64,000 bases of DNA. Source: Nocardia ninae NBRC 108245. Its GTDB lineage: Bacteria > Actinomycetota > Actinomycetes > Mycobacteriales > Mycobacteriaceae. Both the position numbers and the translations under genes were made by a program. The notes beneath the pieces are model-generated. The model ran no database searches. It saw nothing but the letters and a program-made list of their open reading frames with translations, and was not told the origin of the DNA. Positions 53,967 through 62,020 of this stretch are shown in pieces. Location of the stretch: positions 1 through 64,000 of the forward strand of contig NZ_BJXA01000023.1 in the NCBI RefSeq assembly GCF_007990755.1. The letters are read 5' to 3'. Within the stretch, counting starts at the first letter, position 1, and the number at the start of each line of letters is the position of its first letter.

Positions 53967-54052
53967 CCTGGAATGCTCGCGGCGACACCGTGATTCGGGA
54001 ACCAGGGTTTTCCCGGAGGCCCCGCACGGCCCGGCCCTGCCAAGCTTGGATC

Positions 54053-54649
54053 GTGAAATCCCCTGGCGTGCTGCTGTTTGCCGCACCACTGTTCTTCTCC
54101 GGATACGGCGTGATCCGGCTCTTCGGCCGGGCGGACGGCAGGTACGGTCCGGGGCTCGATTGGCAGGTCGCGCATATCGTCGGGCTGATCGGCATGGTGC
54201 TGTTCGTGCCGGTGGTGCTGGGTATGGGGCGGCTTCTCGCGTCTAATGCCTTGCGCAACAGTGCGATAGCCGTCGCCTTGATCGGCTTGGCGACGACGAT
54301 TGTTCAGTTCGTCGCGGACGTCGTGTTCGCGGCTCAGGCTGCGGACAAGGCGGAAATGTCCCGGCTGAGCAATGCGTTCTCGGACATTCCCGGTGTGCGT
54401 CCGGCGTTCTACCTCGTGGGGCCGCCGCTGTTCTTCGTCGGCCTGATCGTGCTGACCATCCTGCTCGTCCGGGCCGGGCGACTGCGGTGGTGGAGCCCGG
54501 TGCTGATGGCGATCAGCACCTTGTCGCCGATGATCACCCTGGATCTCATCCCGCTGGCGGGCGTCGGCATGCTCGTGTCGGTGCTCCCGCTCGGCAGCAT
54601 CGCGGACAAAACCGCAGCGTCATCGCCTGCGCATAGTGGCGCTGGTTGA
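54053..54649 (+). CDS. hypothetical membrane protein
   Basis: 198 residues from GTG 54053. Five to six hydrophobic segments: GVLLFAAPLFFSGYGVI, HIVGLIGMVLFVPVVLG, IAVALIGLATTIVQFVADVVF, FYLVGPPLFFVGLIVLTILLV, VLMAISTLSPMITLDLIPLA. No catalytic motif. It follows the P450 by 86 nt, followed by an acetyltransferase gene 48 nt on. Unknown family. Confidence 0.75.
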   Translation: MKSPGVLLFAAPLFFSGYGVIRLFGRADGRYGPGLDWQVAHIVGLIGMVLFVPVVLGMGRLLASNALRNSAIAVALIGLATTIVQFVADVVFAAQAADKAEMSRLSNAFSDIPGVRPAFYLVGPPLFFVGLIVLTILLVRAGRLRWWSPVLMAISTLSPMITLDLIPLAGVGMLVSVLPLGSIADKTAASSPAHSGAG

Positions 54650-54697
54650 GGCAAAAGCAGTGTCGCCAGGCTCGTTCCCCCTGGTAGGAATGCAGCC

Positions 54698-55555
54698 ATG
54701 TCGACTGAACTGAGCCTCTTCGCGGGAACGGACCTGGCAGCACGCGTCGAGCGCGCCGATCGGTCCTTGATGGCCGAGGGCGCCCGTGCCGCCGCGCGGC
54801 GCAACCCGCAGCAAAACGTGCTGCTGCTGCCGATCGGCAGCGGGCTCGCGGTGTGGGCAGGCGCGGCCTCGCCCCTCGACAAGGTCGTCGGCGTCGGCAT
54901 GGGCGACGACTTCGACGACAGCACGCTGGACGCGGTGGAGCAGGCCTACGCCGAGCGGGACGCACCGGTGCAGTTCGAGGTGTCGACTCTCGCCGATCCG
55001 AGCGTCGTGGAGCGCCTGACCCGCCGCGGTTACCTGCTGACCGGCTTCGAGAACGTGCTCGGCTTGCGCCTCGAGCCGGACAGGCAGTCGAATCCAGCTG
55101 ACGGAGTGGAGGTTTCGGCGGTCGGCACCGAAGACTTCGAGACTTGGCTGGATGTCATGATCGACGGCTTCGCCACTCCCGACACCCAGGGTGTCGCTTC
55201 GAACGAGGACTTTCCGCGCGAGATCCTCGACGACGCCATGCGCGACATGTCCGCCGCCGACGGTTTCACCGGTTCGCTCGCGCGCATCGACGGCGTGCCC
55301 GTCGGTGGCGCCAGTCTGCGCCTCGCCGAAGGTGTCGCCCAACTCTGTGGCGCGGCAACGCTGCCCGCCTTCCGGCGTCGTGGTGTGCAAGCCACGCTCC
55401 TGTCGACCCGCCTCGCCACCGCCGCTGCGGCAGGCTGCGACCTCGCCGTGGTCAGCACCCTCCCCGGCTCGAAGTCGCAACAGAACGTCCAACGGATCGG
55501 CTTCCAACTCCTTTACGCCCGAGCGATTCTGGTCCGCCCCGCGCCTTCCGCCTAG
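54698..55555 (+). CDS. GNAT-family acetyltransferase
   Basis: 285 residues. The N-terminal half is GNAT-like but without a clear acetyl-CoA loop (RRNPQQNVLLLPIGSGLAVW). The C-terminal GNAT domain has GVPVGGASLRLAEGVAQLCG, ATLPAFRRRGVQATLLSTRL (acetyl-CoA loop RRRGVQ) and SQQNVQRIGFQLLYARAI. It appears to be a tandem GNAT with one active half. Substrate unknown. Converges with the FAD-oxidase gene. Confidence 0.87.
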   Translation: MSTELSLFAGTDLAARVERADRSLMAEGARAAARRNPQQNVLLLPIGSGLAVWAGAASPLDKVVGVGMGDDFDDSTLDAVEQAYAERDAPVQFEVSTLADPSVVERLTRRGYLLTGFENVLGLRLEPDRQSNPADGVEVSAVGTEDFETWLDVMIDGFATPDTQGVASNEDFPREILDDAMRDMSAADGFTGSLARIDGVPVGGASLRLAEGVAQLCGAATLPAFRRRGVQATLLSTRLATAAAAGCDLAVVSTLPGSKSQQNVQRIGFQLLYARAILVRPAPSA

Positions 55556-55646
55556 CGGTCGACTACGCGCCTGAGCGGGGCCTTTTGTCGCTCACCCGCG
55601 GAACCACACCGATCGGCGTGGAGTGTATCTCCAGTACAGCTGCATG

Positions 55647-57080
55647 TCAGCTGACCAGTGCCGTGTGTATCCGGTTCTGCGGGTCCACCTTTCGGCGAAG
55701 CTCCGCGAGCCGTGGATAGTTGTGCGCGTAGTACCGCTCCATCGGATCGCCGTGTTCGAGGTAGTTGGCGTAGCCCCCTACGGAAAATGGAGCGACGAGC
55801 TGGTGCGCCTCGGCGATCCACCCCGCGGCCTTCTCGTGCGGGATCTGTTGGTAATTGCCCCATTCCACCAGCGCGGCATGCTCGCGCCACGGGAAGGCGG
55901 TCTCGTCGGGGCCGATGTCGCGGACGGCGCCGTCGAGTGTGTTGATCTGGACCCACCCGGTGCCGCCCGCGCGGGAATGCGCGGTGATCGCCTCGATGAT
56001 CGCACCGATGGCAGCTGCGGAAAGTTCAGTGAGAACGTCGGAGCCGCAGGTGAACTGGGCGCGCGGCTGCGTGGCCGCGCCGCCGGCGAGGTGCAGGACC
56101 GCGTCCATGTGCGGCAGGCTCTTGTAGTCCACCTTCAGTGGTTTCGCGGTCGCAGCCATTGCGGTGACTGCGGCCCGTATACCCGCTTTGGCCGGGCATA
56201 CCAGCTGTATCCAGCAGTTCAGCCCGCCGCGTCCGTCCGCATCCACGCTGACGCAGGCCCACTCGGCAGGGTCGGCGGTGCCGAGCCAGGTCGACCACCC
56301 GGCGATCACCTGCGCTGCGGCTGAGCCGGGAAAGGTCAGGTGCACAATGTCTTTCGGTGTCGCCGGGCAGGTGCGATAGGTCAGCGAGGTGACCACGCCG
56401 AGATGAGCTCCGCCACCGCGAAGGGCCCAGAACAGGTCGGGCCGAGAAGTCGGCGACACCTCGGTCACGCGGCCGTTCGGCAGCACCATCGACGCCGCGA
56501 CGAGCCGGTCGCAGGTCAGCCCGTAGCGGCGGGATTCGAACCCGATGCCGCCGCCGAGGGTGAGCCCGGCCGCGCCGACCGCCGGGCACATCCCCGTCGG
56601 AATGCTCTGTCCGAAACGGTCCAGCTCGCGGTACACCCCGTGCAGCGTCATTCCCGGTGCGACAACGGCTTGGCCGTCGCGGAAACTCACCCCGGTCAGT
56701 CGGCGCAGGTCGATGATCATCGCGCCGGTCGCCGCCGAGGCACCCACATACGAGTGGCCGCCCGCGCGGGCGGCGAGCACGAGGTCGTGCTCGGCCGCGA
56801 AGGTGACCGCGGCCGCGACGTCGTCCACCGTGCCGACCTGCACGACGGCGGTCGGTTTCGCCTCGTCGAACCGGGTGTTGAAGAGCCGCTTCGCCGTCGC
56901 GTACTCCGCGTCGCTCGCCAACAGGACCCGACCGCGTAGCCGTTTGTCGAGCTTGCTCCAATCCACACCCGCCGCAGTGCGGCTGGACGTTAGCGGCATG
57001 GGTTCGGCGCGAGCGCGGGCCACACCGGGCAGACCTGCCGACGCCCAGCCGGCTATGCCGATGCCGAGTGCGCTCCGCAA
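55647..57080 (-). CDS. FAD-linked oxidase, berberine-bridge type, probably exported
   Basis: About 477 residues. PCMH-type FAD-binding domain: VVQVGTVDDVAAAVTFAAEH, ARAGGHSYVGAS (the His of RxGGHS binds FAD in this family) and TLGGGIGFESRRYGLTCDRL. The C-terminal BBE segment includes YANYLEHGDPMERYYAHNYP and LRRKVDPQNRI. An N-terminal Ala/Gly segment (LGIGIAGWASAGLPGVA) suggests export. TTG 57080 is the only in-frame start of the usual kind after an upstream stop. Preceding codons read FSRSTFLRS, like a Tat signal with one Arg lost. The start is therefore uncertain. Confidence 0.87.
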   Translation of the reverse strand: MRSALGIGIAGWASAGLPGVARARAEPMPLTSSRTAAGVDWSKLDKRLRGRVLLASDAEYATAKRLFNTRFDEAKPTAVVQVGTVDDVAAAVTFAAEHDLVLAARAGGHSYVGASAATGAMIIDLRRLTGVSFRDGQAVVAPGMTLHGVYRELDRFGQSIPTGMCPAVGAAGLTLGGGIGFESRRYGLTCDRLVAASMVLPNGRVTEVSPTSRPDLFWALRGGGAHLGVVTSLTYRTCPATPKDIVHLTFPGSAAAQVIAGWSTWLGTADPAEWACVSVDADGRGGLNCWIQLVCPAKAGIRAAVTAMAATAKPLKVDYKSLPHMDAVLHLAGGAATQPRAQFTCGSDVLTELSAAAIGAIIEAITAHSRAGGTGWVQINTLDGAVRDIGPDETAFPWREHAALVEWGNYQQIPHEKAAGWIAEAHQLVAPFSVGGYANYLEHGDPMERYYAHNYPRLAELRRKVDPQNRIHTALVS

Positions 57081-57492
57081 GAAGGTGCTGCGCGAGAAGT
57101 TGGTGTCGATCCCCCTAGCCTAGGGTCGTGACCACGCAAAACAGCGGCGCGACACCTGTTGTCGACGCCTGGTCGGGCCTCGTGAAGGCCCGTCACCGGT
57201 ACCAGGGAACCGACCAGCCGCGGCGACTGCGGGTTCGAGTGCGAGGCGACGGCACCGCGCTGGACGACGGTCGTTGCGGTAGCCAGTGGTTCACGGAACA
57301 GCGGAGGTGTAGGCGTGCGCACCGTCCGGATGACCGGTAGCGGGGCTGGTTGTACTCCTCGCGGGTGAGCAATGCGGCCGGAAGATACCTCCTTCGGAGG
57401 ATGCCGGGGGGTCGGCTGGGCGATGTGCCACACCGCTGCCCGGCAAGACAATTCCAGGAGGGTTCGGCATTCGATCCGGGGAGGTGTTCGTC
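57081..57492. other. gap without a convincing gene
   Basis: 412 nt. A plus-strand GTG ORF at 57128-57340 (TTQNSGATPVVDAWSGLVK) starts sensibly but soon becomes Arg-rich and frame-shadow-like; it may be a decayed gene. Nothing else is supported. Confidence 0.4.
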
Positions 57493-57888
57493 ATGACGAA
57501 TGTACTGCGCGGGGGCACCTATATCGCGGCAACCGTGGACGAACTGCGTCGGCACAGCGCGGCGGATCGCGCGGCTGGCATCGTCAGCCAGCGCGCGCTG
57601 TTCCCGCGGCGCGGGCGGATCGAACTCGGCCCACGCGGCTTGGTGCTGACCGACTGGAGCGACACCGGCGACCTGACCCTCTCCCGGGAGGCGATCATCT
57701 CGCTGCGCCGCCAATTCACCGCCCTCTACGGCAGATTGCTGGGCGGGCTGCTCAACGCGGGAAAGCCGCTGATCCTGCAGACGACCACAGCGGGGGAGAT
57801 CTACATCCTGATCAACTGTCGGCAGATCTCGGAGTTCGCCGACAATCGGCGCTGGGCCGCCGCGATTACGGCGTGGCAGGAGTCGTGA
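57493..57888 (+). CDS. small hypothetical protein
   Basis: 131 residues from ATG 57493 (GGGGAGG eight bases upstream; GTG 57484 is the ORF start). It contains TNVLRGGTYIAATVDELRRH, IELGPRGLVLTDWSDTGDLT and GEIYILINCRQISEFADNRR. Soluble, mixed alpha/beta, no signal. Family not recognised. It lies 69 nt before the membrane esterase gene. Confidence 0.7.
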   Translation: MTNVLRGGTYIAATVDELRRHSAADRAAGIVSQRALFPRRGRIELGPRGLVLTDWSDTGDLTLSREAIISLRRQFTALYGRLLGGLLNAGKPLILQTTTAGEIYILINCRQISEFADNRRWAAAITAWQES

Positions 57889-57957
57889 TACTCAGGTGAC
57901 CAGGAACGATCGGCGTGCCAGCCGGTCTGGTGCCTGCGGTCGTGGGTTAATGAGCGA

Positions 57958-59127
57958 ATGGTCCTTCGCTGGCTGGTAGCGGCAGTGGCGGCTGTGCTGG
58001 CCGTGCTGATGATGCTGTTCGTCTACGTGATCATCGCGGTGCACGTCCCCGCGCCCTTCGTGTTGCTGACGCATGTGGTGAGCGACTACGGGCTCTACCT
58101 GATCCCGCTCGGCCTGACGGGATTCGTGTTGTCGCTCATCGCCTTCGGGCGCAAGGGCCGGGTCGGGGTGCGGCGGGTGGCGGCGGTGACCGGGCTGGTG
58201 TGCCTGCTCGGTACAGTCGCCGGCGGTTTTCCGTTGGCCGCGGCATGGGGGACGGCGGTGCGGCACGACGCGAAGTTGTCCTTCGACGACTACCTGTCCG
58301 GTGGCACGAACACCGGAGCGCCGGTCGAGGCGTTGAGCACCGTGTACAACACCGTCGACGGTCAGGACCTGAAGCTCGATGTAAAGCTGCCCGCGGGCCC
58401 GTCGGATCGGCCACGGCCCGCGGTGGTGTGGGTGCACGGCGGCGGCTGGCGCAACGGCGACCGCGGCGAGGCGCCGCTGTGGCATAAATGGTTGAACGAC
58501 AAGGGATATGCCGTCTTCGCCATCGAATACCGGATGACCCCGCCCGCACGCTGGAACCAAGCGCCCGGGGATGTGAAGTGTGCCGTCGGCTGGGTCAAGC
58601 AGCAGGCGGCAAAGTACGGCATCGATCCCGAGCGGGTGATGATCGCGGGCGGCTCGGCGGGCGGCAATCTCGCGCTGATGGGCGCCTACGCCGACGATCG
58701 GGTGCCGCCGAGTTGCGCGGTCACCGACACCTCGGTCAAGGCGGTCGCGGCGTTCTACCCGGTGCCCGATCTGGCCGAGGCGTGGCGTGACACCGGCTTG
58801 CCCGGGCGGATGCGCTCCTTCCTCATGGACTACACCGGCGGCACCCCCGACGAGGTGCCCGACCGGTACAAAGCGGCCTCCCCGGTCACCTATGTCCGCC
58901 CGAATGTGCCGCCGACCCTGCTCATGCACGGCAATCGGGACCATGTCGCGCCTTACCGCGGCTCGGCCGAACTGGCCGAACGGCTGCGCCGGGTCGGGGT
59001 CGAAAATCAGCTGCTCGCAGTGCCTTACGGCGAACACATCTACGACTTCACCTGGGCGGGGTGGGGCACTCAGCTCTCACGGCATGTCTTCGGCAAGTTT
59101 CTCGCCGAGCACTTCCCGGCGTCCTGA
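57958..59127 (+). CDS. membrane-anchored alpha/beta-hydrolase (HSL/BD-FAE type)
   Basis: 389 residues. Three N-terminal transmembrane helices (about 3-28, 40-63, 73-97) precede an esterase domain. Oxyanion HGGGW at 160-164, nucleophile Ser233 in AGGSAGGNLAL, Asp in LMHGNRDHVAPY, His in VPYGEHIYDF. Likely hydrolyses short acyl esters on the outer side of the membrane. Its 3' end overlaps the convergent DUF3533 gene by 51 nt. Confidence 0.9.
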   Translation: MVLRWLVAAVAAVLAVLMMLFVYVIIAVHVPAPFVLLTHVVSDYGLYLIPLGLTGFVLSLIAFGRKGRVGVRRVAAVTGLVCLLGTVAGGFPLAAAWGTAVRHDAKLSFDDYLSGGTNTGAPVEALSTVYNTVDGQDLKLDVKLPAGPSDRPRPAVVWVHGGGWRNGDRGEAPLWHKWLNDKGYAVFAIEYRMTPPARWNQAPGDVKCAVGWVKQQAAKYGIDPERVMIAGGSAGGNLALMGAYADDRVPPSCAVTDTSVKAVAAFYPVPDLAEAWRDTGLPGRMRSFLMDYTGGTPDEVPDRYKAASPVTYVRPNVPPTLLMHGNRDHVAPYRGSAELAERLRRVGVENQLLAVPYGEHIYDFTWAGWGTQLSRHVFGKFLAEHFPAS

Positions 59128-60177
59128 TCGCGCGGTGTGCGCGTTCTCGGTGCTCCGCCCGCCGGGATGGCGGTTGCGCCAGATCCAGAACACCGCGCAC
59201 GCGACCAGCGCCCATCCGGCCAGCACCAGGAACGGGAAAATGTGTTGGTGCGAACCGAAATACACCGCGGTGTGCTGCGCATTGACCGACGCACCCGGCG
59301 GCAGCCAACGGCCGATATGGCCGAGCACGGACGGGAGCAGCGGCCACGACACCGCCCCGCCGGAGGACGGGTTGCCGAGTAGCACCATCAGACCCCAGGT
59401 CGGCAGGATCGCCCACCGTCCGACCAAGGTGTTGAACATGGTGAACACCATGCCGGAGGTGAACATCGTCAGCGACAGGATGCCCCAGGACTCCAGGAAC
59501 GGTAGGCGCAGTGCGCCGAGAACCCAATCCGCCACTGCCGCAATGGCAAAGCCGCCTGCGACCGCGTACAGCGCGGTGAAGACGATCCGTTCGACGGGGT
59601 TCAGCGCCGACGCGTGCACACTGAATTGGGTCGCGCCGACGAAGCCGATGATCACCGCGGCGAGCGAGATGTAGAAGATCGCGAGCCCGCGCGGATCGCC
59701 CCGCTGCAACGGCACGACGTCGACGACCTCGGCCGGAATCCTCGCTGCCGGACCGGCTTTGGTCGCGGCCTGGGTGAGCAGTTGAGCGACCGACTGGCCG
59801 GACGCACTCGACACATCGAGGCGCACGCCGGGCGACTGCGCCGTGACAAGGGCGAACACCTGCTGCTCCTCGACCGCCGACCGCGCCGCCGCCGCGGAGT
59901 CGTAGTCGCGCACCGCCAGCGAACCATCCAGCGAGCCTTGCATCTCCGCGAGGAACCGCTGGACCGAGGCCTCCTGCTGTGGCCCGATCACGGCGATCGG
60001 AATCAACCGCGGCGTCGGGTTCGCCAGCGCATAGGTATACGACCCCGCGAACAACCCCGCCGCGGCAGCCACCAGCAGCACCAGCACCGTGGCAGGCAGA
60101 TACGGCGAAGCCCGCACCATCGCCCACCACTCGGCCCGCGTCCGCCGCCGCCCATGCTGACCATGCAGGTTAGCCAT
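59077..60177 (-). CDS. DUF3533/YhgE-Pip-like membrane protein
   Basis: 366 residues. First helix LPATVLVLLVAAAAGLFAGS, an extracytoplasmic domain (about 55-160; PIAVIGPQQEASVQRFLAEM), then five helices, the family topology of ABC-2-like DUF3533 membrane proteins. The C-terminal motif FLVLAGWALVACAVFWIW is the last helix. Role unknown; related proteins are linked to export of wall or surface components. Its last 17 codons overlap the end of the convergent esterase gene. Confidence 0.8.
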   Translation of the reverse strand: MANLHGQHGRRRTRAEWWAMVRASPYLPATVLVLLVAAAAGLFAGSYTYALANPTPRLIPIAVIGPQQEASVQRFLAEMQGSLDGSLAVRDYDSAAAARSAVEEQQVFALVTAQSPGVRLDVSSASGQSVAQLLTQAATKAGPAARIPAEVVDVVPLQRGDPRGLAIFYISLAAVIIGFVGATQFSVHASALNPVERIVFTALYAVAGGFAIAAVADWVLGALRLPFLESWGILSLTMFTSGMVFTMFNTLVGRWAILPTWGLMVLLGNPSSGGAVSWPLLPSVLGHIGRWLPPGASVNAQHTAVYFGSHQHIFPFLVLAGWALVACAVFWIWRNRHPGGRSTENAHTARSGRREVLGEKLAEDMP

Positions 60178-60255
60178 CCCCGCACACTAGGTCCCACCAG
60201 CCCCGATACCCCCCAACCCACCCGGCCTGTCGCCCCACCCGAGCCATCGCGGGTG

Positions 60256-60317
60256 CACACCCTTTTCGCAAGCCGCACACGCCGTATAGAGGGTGTGCGG
60301 CTTACAGAAATGGTGTG
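60256..60317. repeat. 62-nt repeat with palindromic core, left copy
   Basis: Core AGCCGCACAC-n-GTATAG-n-GTGTGCGGCT folds into a hairpin. 54 of 62 bases equal the copy at 61371-61432, in the same orientation, on the other side of the DUF559 gene. Confidence 0.85.
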
Positions 60318-60328
60318 TGGCTTGCCAG

Positions 60329-61291
60329 CTAGATGCGGTTGGTGGGGAGCCAGGTGCCGAGCCTTGTTGTGTTGCGGGCGATGTCGGCGGCTGCGGACAG
60401 TTGTTTCAGCCAGGTGTGGGGGTGGTCCAGGTTGCGCCAGGTCCAGCGTGTGACGGTCCAGCCGAGGTGGCGGAGGGCGTCTTCGCGGATCTTTTCGGCG
60501 ATGACCACGTCCTCGTGAGTGAGAGTGCCGCGGAGTTCGGCGCGGTATTTGATCGCTCCGTCGAATTCGCCGATGACGCCGAGATCGGGGAAGAGGAAGT
60601 CGACTCGTGCTACCTGGGAATTCGACGGCGTGAGGATCCGTGCCTGTAGCTCTGGTGACGGCAGATTCGAGGTGCGCATTGCAACGCGACTGCGGGATTC
60701 GCCCGGATTCTCGGTCCGGCCGTCGAGAAACTGAACAACGCGGCTCGCTTGTGGGCGCCCAGTCCGCCCCTTGGCCCGGGCGATCTGCTCGAACAGTTCG
60801 TCACGGGTTGTCTTTCCCAGTCGCAGGGCCGCGTCGCCGACTACGACCGCCTGCTCGAACGGTACCGAGCGGGCCAGGTCGACGACCGTGCGTGCCACGG
60901 TCGTCACCGGAAGATCATCGATCAAGGTGCATTCGTCGGGTGCGATCGGCATCGAGTGCACGACTGCTCTTCGGCGAATGCGCCCGCCCGCGCTGCGGTC
61001 CCTGCTCAGGTGGACAGGGGTGAGCGGAATGTGCCACACCGGCAATCCGTGTGCGATCGCCGCCGAGACGTGCGTGACGACGACGGTGGAGCGAGCGGCG
61101 GCGAACACACCTCGGGTCAACACTCGATGACGTTGCTCCTCGGTCAATCCCACTGCATCGGCGGACTCCATATACAACCCGCGGTGCACCTGCTGCCAAC
61201 TCGGCCCTCGAAGTTCGTTGTCCGTGAAGCCGGCCAGGATCGCATCTCGTCGGAGGATCGCCGCAGGAATGTCCACCTCCCCGATCCTCAC
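60329..61291 (-). CDS. DUF559-domain protein with AbiEi-like N-terminus
   Basis: 320 residues from GTG 61291 (GGAG seven bases upstream). The N-terminal part (LRRDAILAGFTDNELRGPSW, VHRGLYMESADAVGLTEEQR) resembles the winged-helix AbiEi-like antitoxin domain. The C-terminal part is DUF559, a Vsr/PD-(D/E)xK-type nuclease fold, with LPSPELQARILTP, ARVDFLFPDLGVIGEFDGAI (probable catalytic acids), EKIREDALRHLGWTVTRWTW. No cognate AbiEii toxin adjoins it. The gene lies exactly between two 62-nt direct repeats. Start 61318 is also possible. Confidence 0.85.
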   Translation of the reverse strand: MRIGEVDIPAAILRRDAILAGFTDNELRGPSWQQVHRGLYMESADAVGLTEEQRHRVLTRGVFAAARSTVVVTHVSAAIAHGLPVWHIPLTPVHLSRDRSAGGRIRRRAVVHSMPIAPDECTLIDDLPVTTVARTVVDLARSVPFEQAVVVGDAALRLGKTTRDELFEQIARAKGRTGRPQASRVVQFLDGRTENPGESRSRVAMRTSNLPSPELQARILTPSNSQVARVDFLFPDLGVIGEFDGAIKYRAELRGTLTHEDVVIAEKIREDALRHLGWTVTRWTWRNLDHPHTWLKQLSAAADIARNTTRLGTWLPTNRI

Positions 61292-61344
61292 CGTCCCGCT
61301 CCATCCGCACACCCCCACTGCACCCGAATGCGGACAACTCGGGG

Positions 61345-61378
61345 GTGTGCAGGAAGCCGAGCGTCAGCCGCACACCCT
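61345..61378. repeat. extra inverted repeat beside the right copy
   Basis: GGGTGTGC ... GCACACCC arms separated by about 17 nt. A partial, more diverged relative of the 62-nt unit abutting its right copy. Confidence 0.5.
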
Positions 61379-61432
61379 TCTCGTCAGCCGCACACCCTGT
61401 ATAGAGGGTGTGCGGCTTACCCAAAGGGTGTG
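61371..61432. repeat. 62-nt repeat with palindromic core, right copy
   Basis: Perfect 13-bp hairpin arms AGCCGCACACCCT / AGGGTGTGCGGCT around GTATAG. Direct repeat of 60256-60317. Confidence 0.85.
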
Positions 61433-61511
61433 CGCCCTCAATCGTTGGCTGTGTGGGCTGACTCCAGGTGCTGACCTGATGAGGGCGGCGGCGGTGTGTA
61501 AAGTGCATAAG

Positions 61512-61527
61512 CGATTTAAATAAATCG
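61512..61527. promoter_or_regulatory. MarR operator palindrome
   Basis: CGATTTAAATAAATCG, perfect 7-bp arms around AA, 16 nt before the marR ATG. Probable autoregulatory site. Confidence 0.7.
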
Positions 61528-61543
61528 GTGATATATTTCGGGC

Positions 61544-62020
61544 ATGGCAGCACGGCGGGAACTGGATGCCGACGAACTTGCTCGGGTGATGGGGGCGTTC
61601 ACGCGAGCTTCCATTCGGTTGCCCAGTGCTGAGAAGCACACCTTCACAACGCTTTCGGTGCTGCATACCCTGTTGCATCGGGGGCCGATGCGGATGACCG
61701 CGTTGAAGGTGACCGAGCAGATCACTCAGCCTGCCATTACTCAGCTGGTCGGTCGGCTGGAACGGGATGGGTTGGTCGAGCGGCGGCCGGATCCGGGGGA
61801 TGGTCGCGCGGTGCTCGTGCAGGTCACGGCGGCGGGGGCGCGGATTGTGCAGTCGCGGCATCAGGAGCGGGTTCGTCGGATCACGCAGCTGGCCGAGGCG
61901 TTGAGCCCTGCGGAGCGCCGTGCGATCAGTGCGGCACTGCCTGCACTGGAGCGGCTTGCCGTGCTGATGGACGTCGACCTACCCGCTGCCAATCATGCTG
62001 AAGTGGAAGGACATTCATGA
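61544..62020 (+). CDS. MarR-family transcriptional regulator
   Basis: 158 residues. Winged helix: SVLHTLLHRGPMRMTALKVT, QPAITQLVGRLERDGLVERR, DGRAVLVQVTAAGARIV. C-terminal dimerisation helix LAEALSPAERRAISAALPAL. It overlaps the epoxide hydrolase start (ATGA), so both are one operon probably controlled by this protein through the palindrome before it. Confidence 0.93.
   Translation: MAARRELDADELARVMGAFTRASIRLPSAEKHTFTTLSVLHTLLHRGPMRMTALKVTEQITQPAITQLVGRLERDGLVERRPDPGDGRAVLVQVTAAGARIVQSRHQERVRRITQLAEALSPAERRAISAALPALERLAVLMDVDLPAANHAEVEGHS

Noticed and set aside
57128-57340. 70-codon plus-strand ORF
   Set aside because: Plausible first 20 residues, then Arg-rich and without support; listed only as part of a gap.
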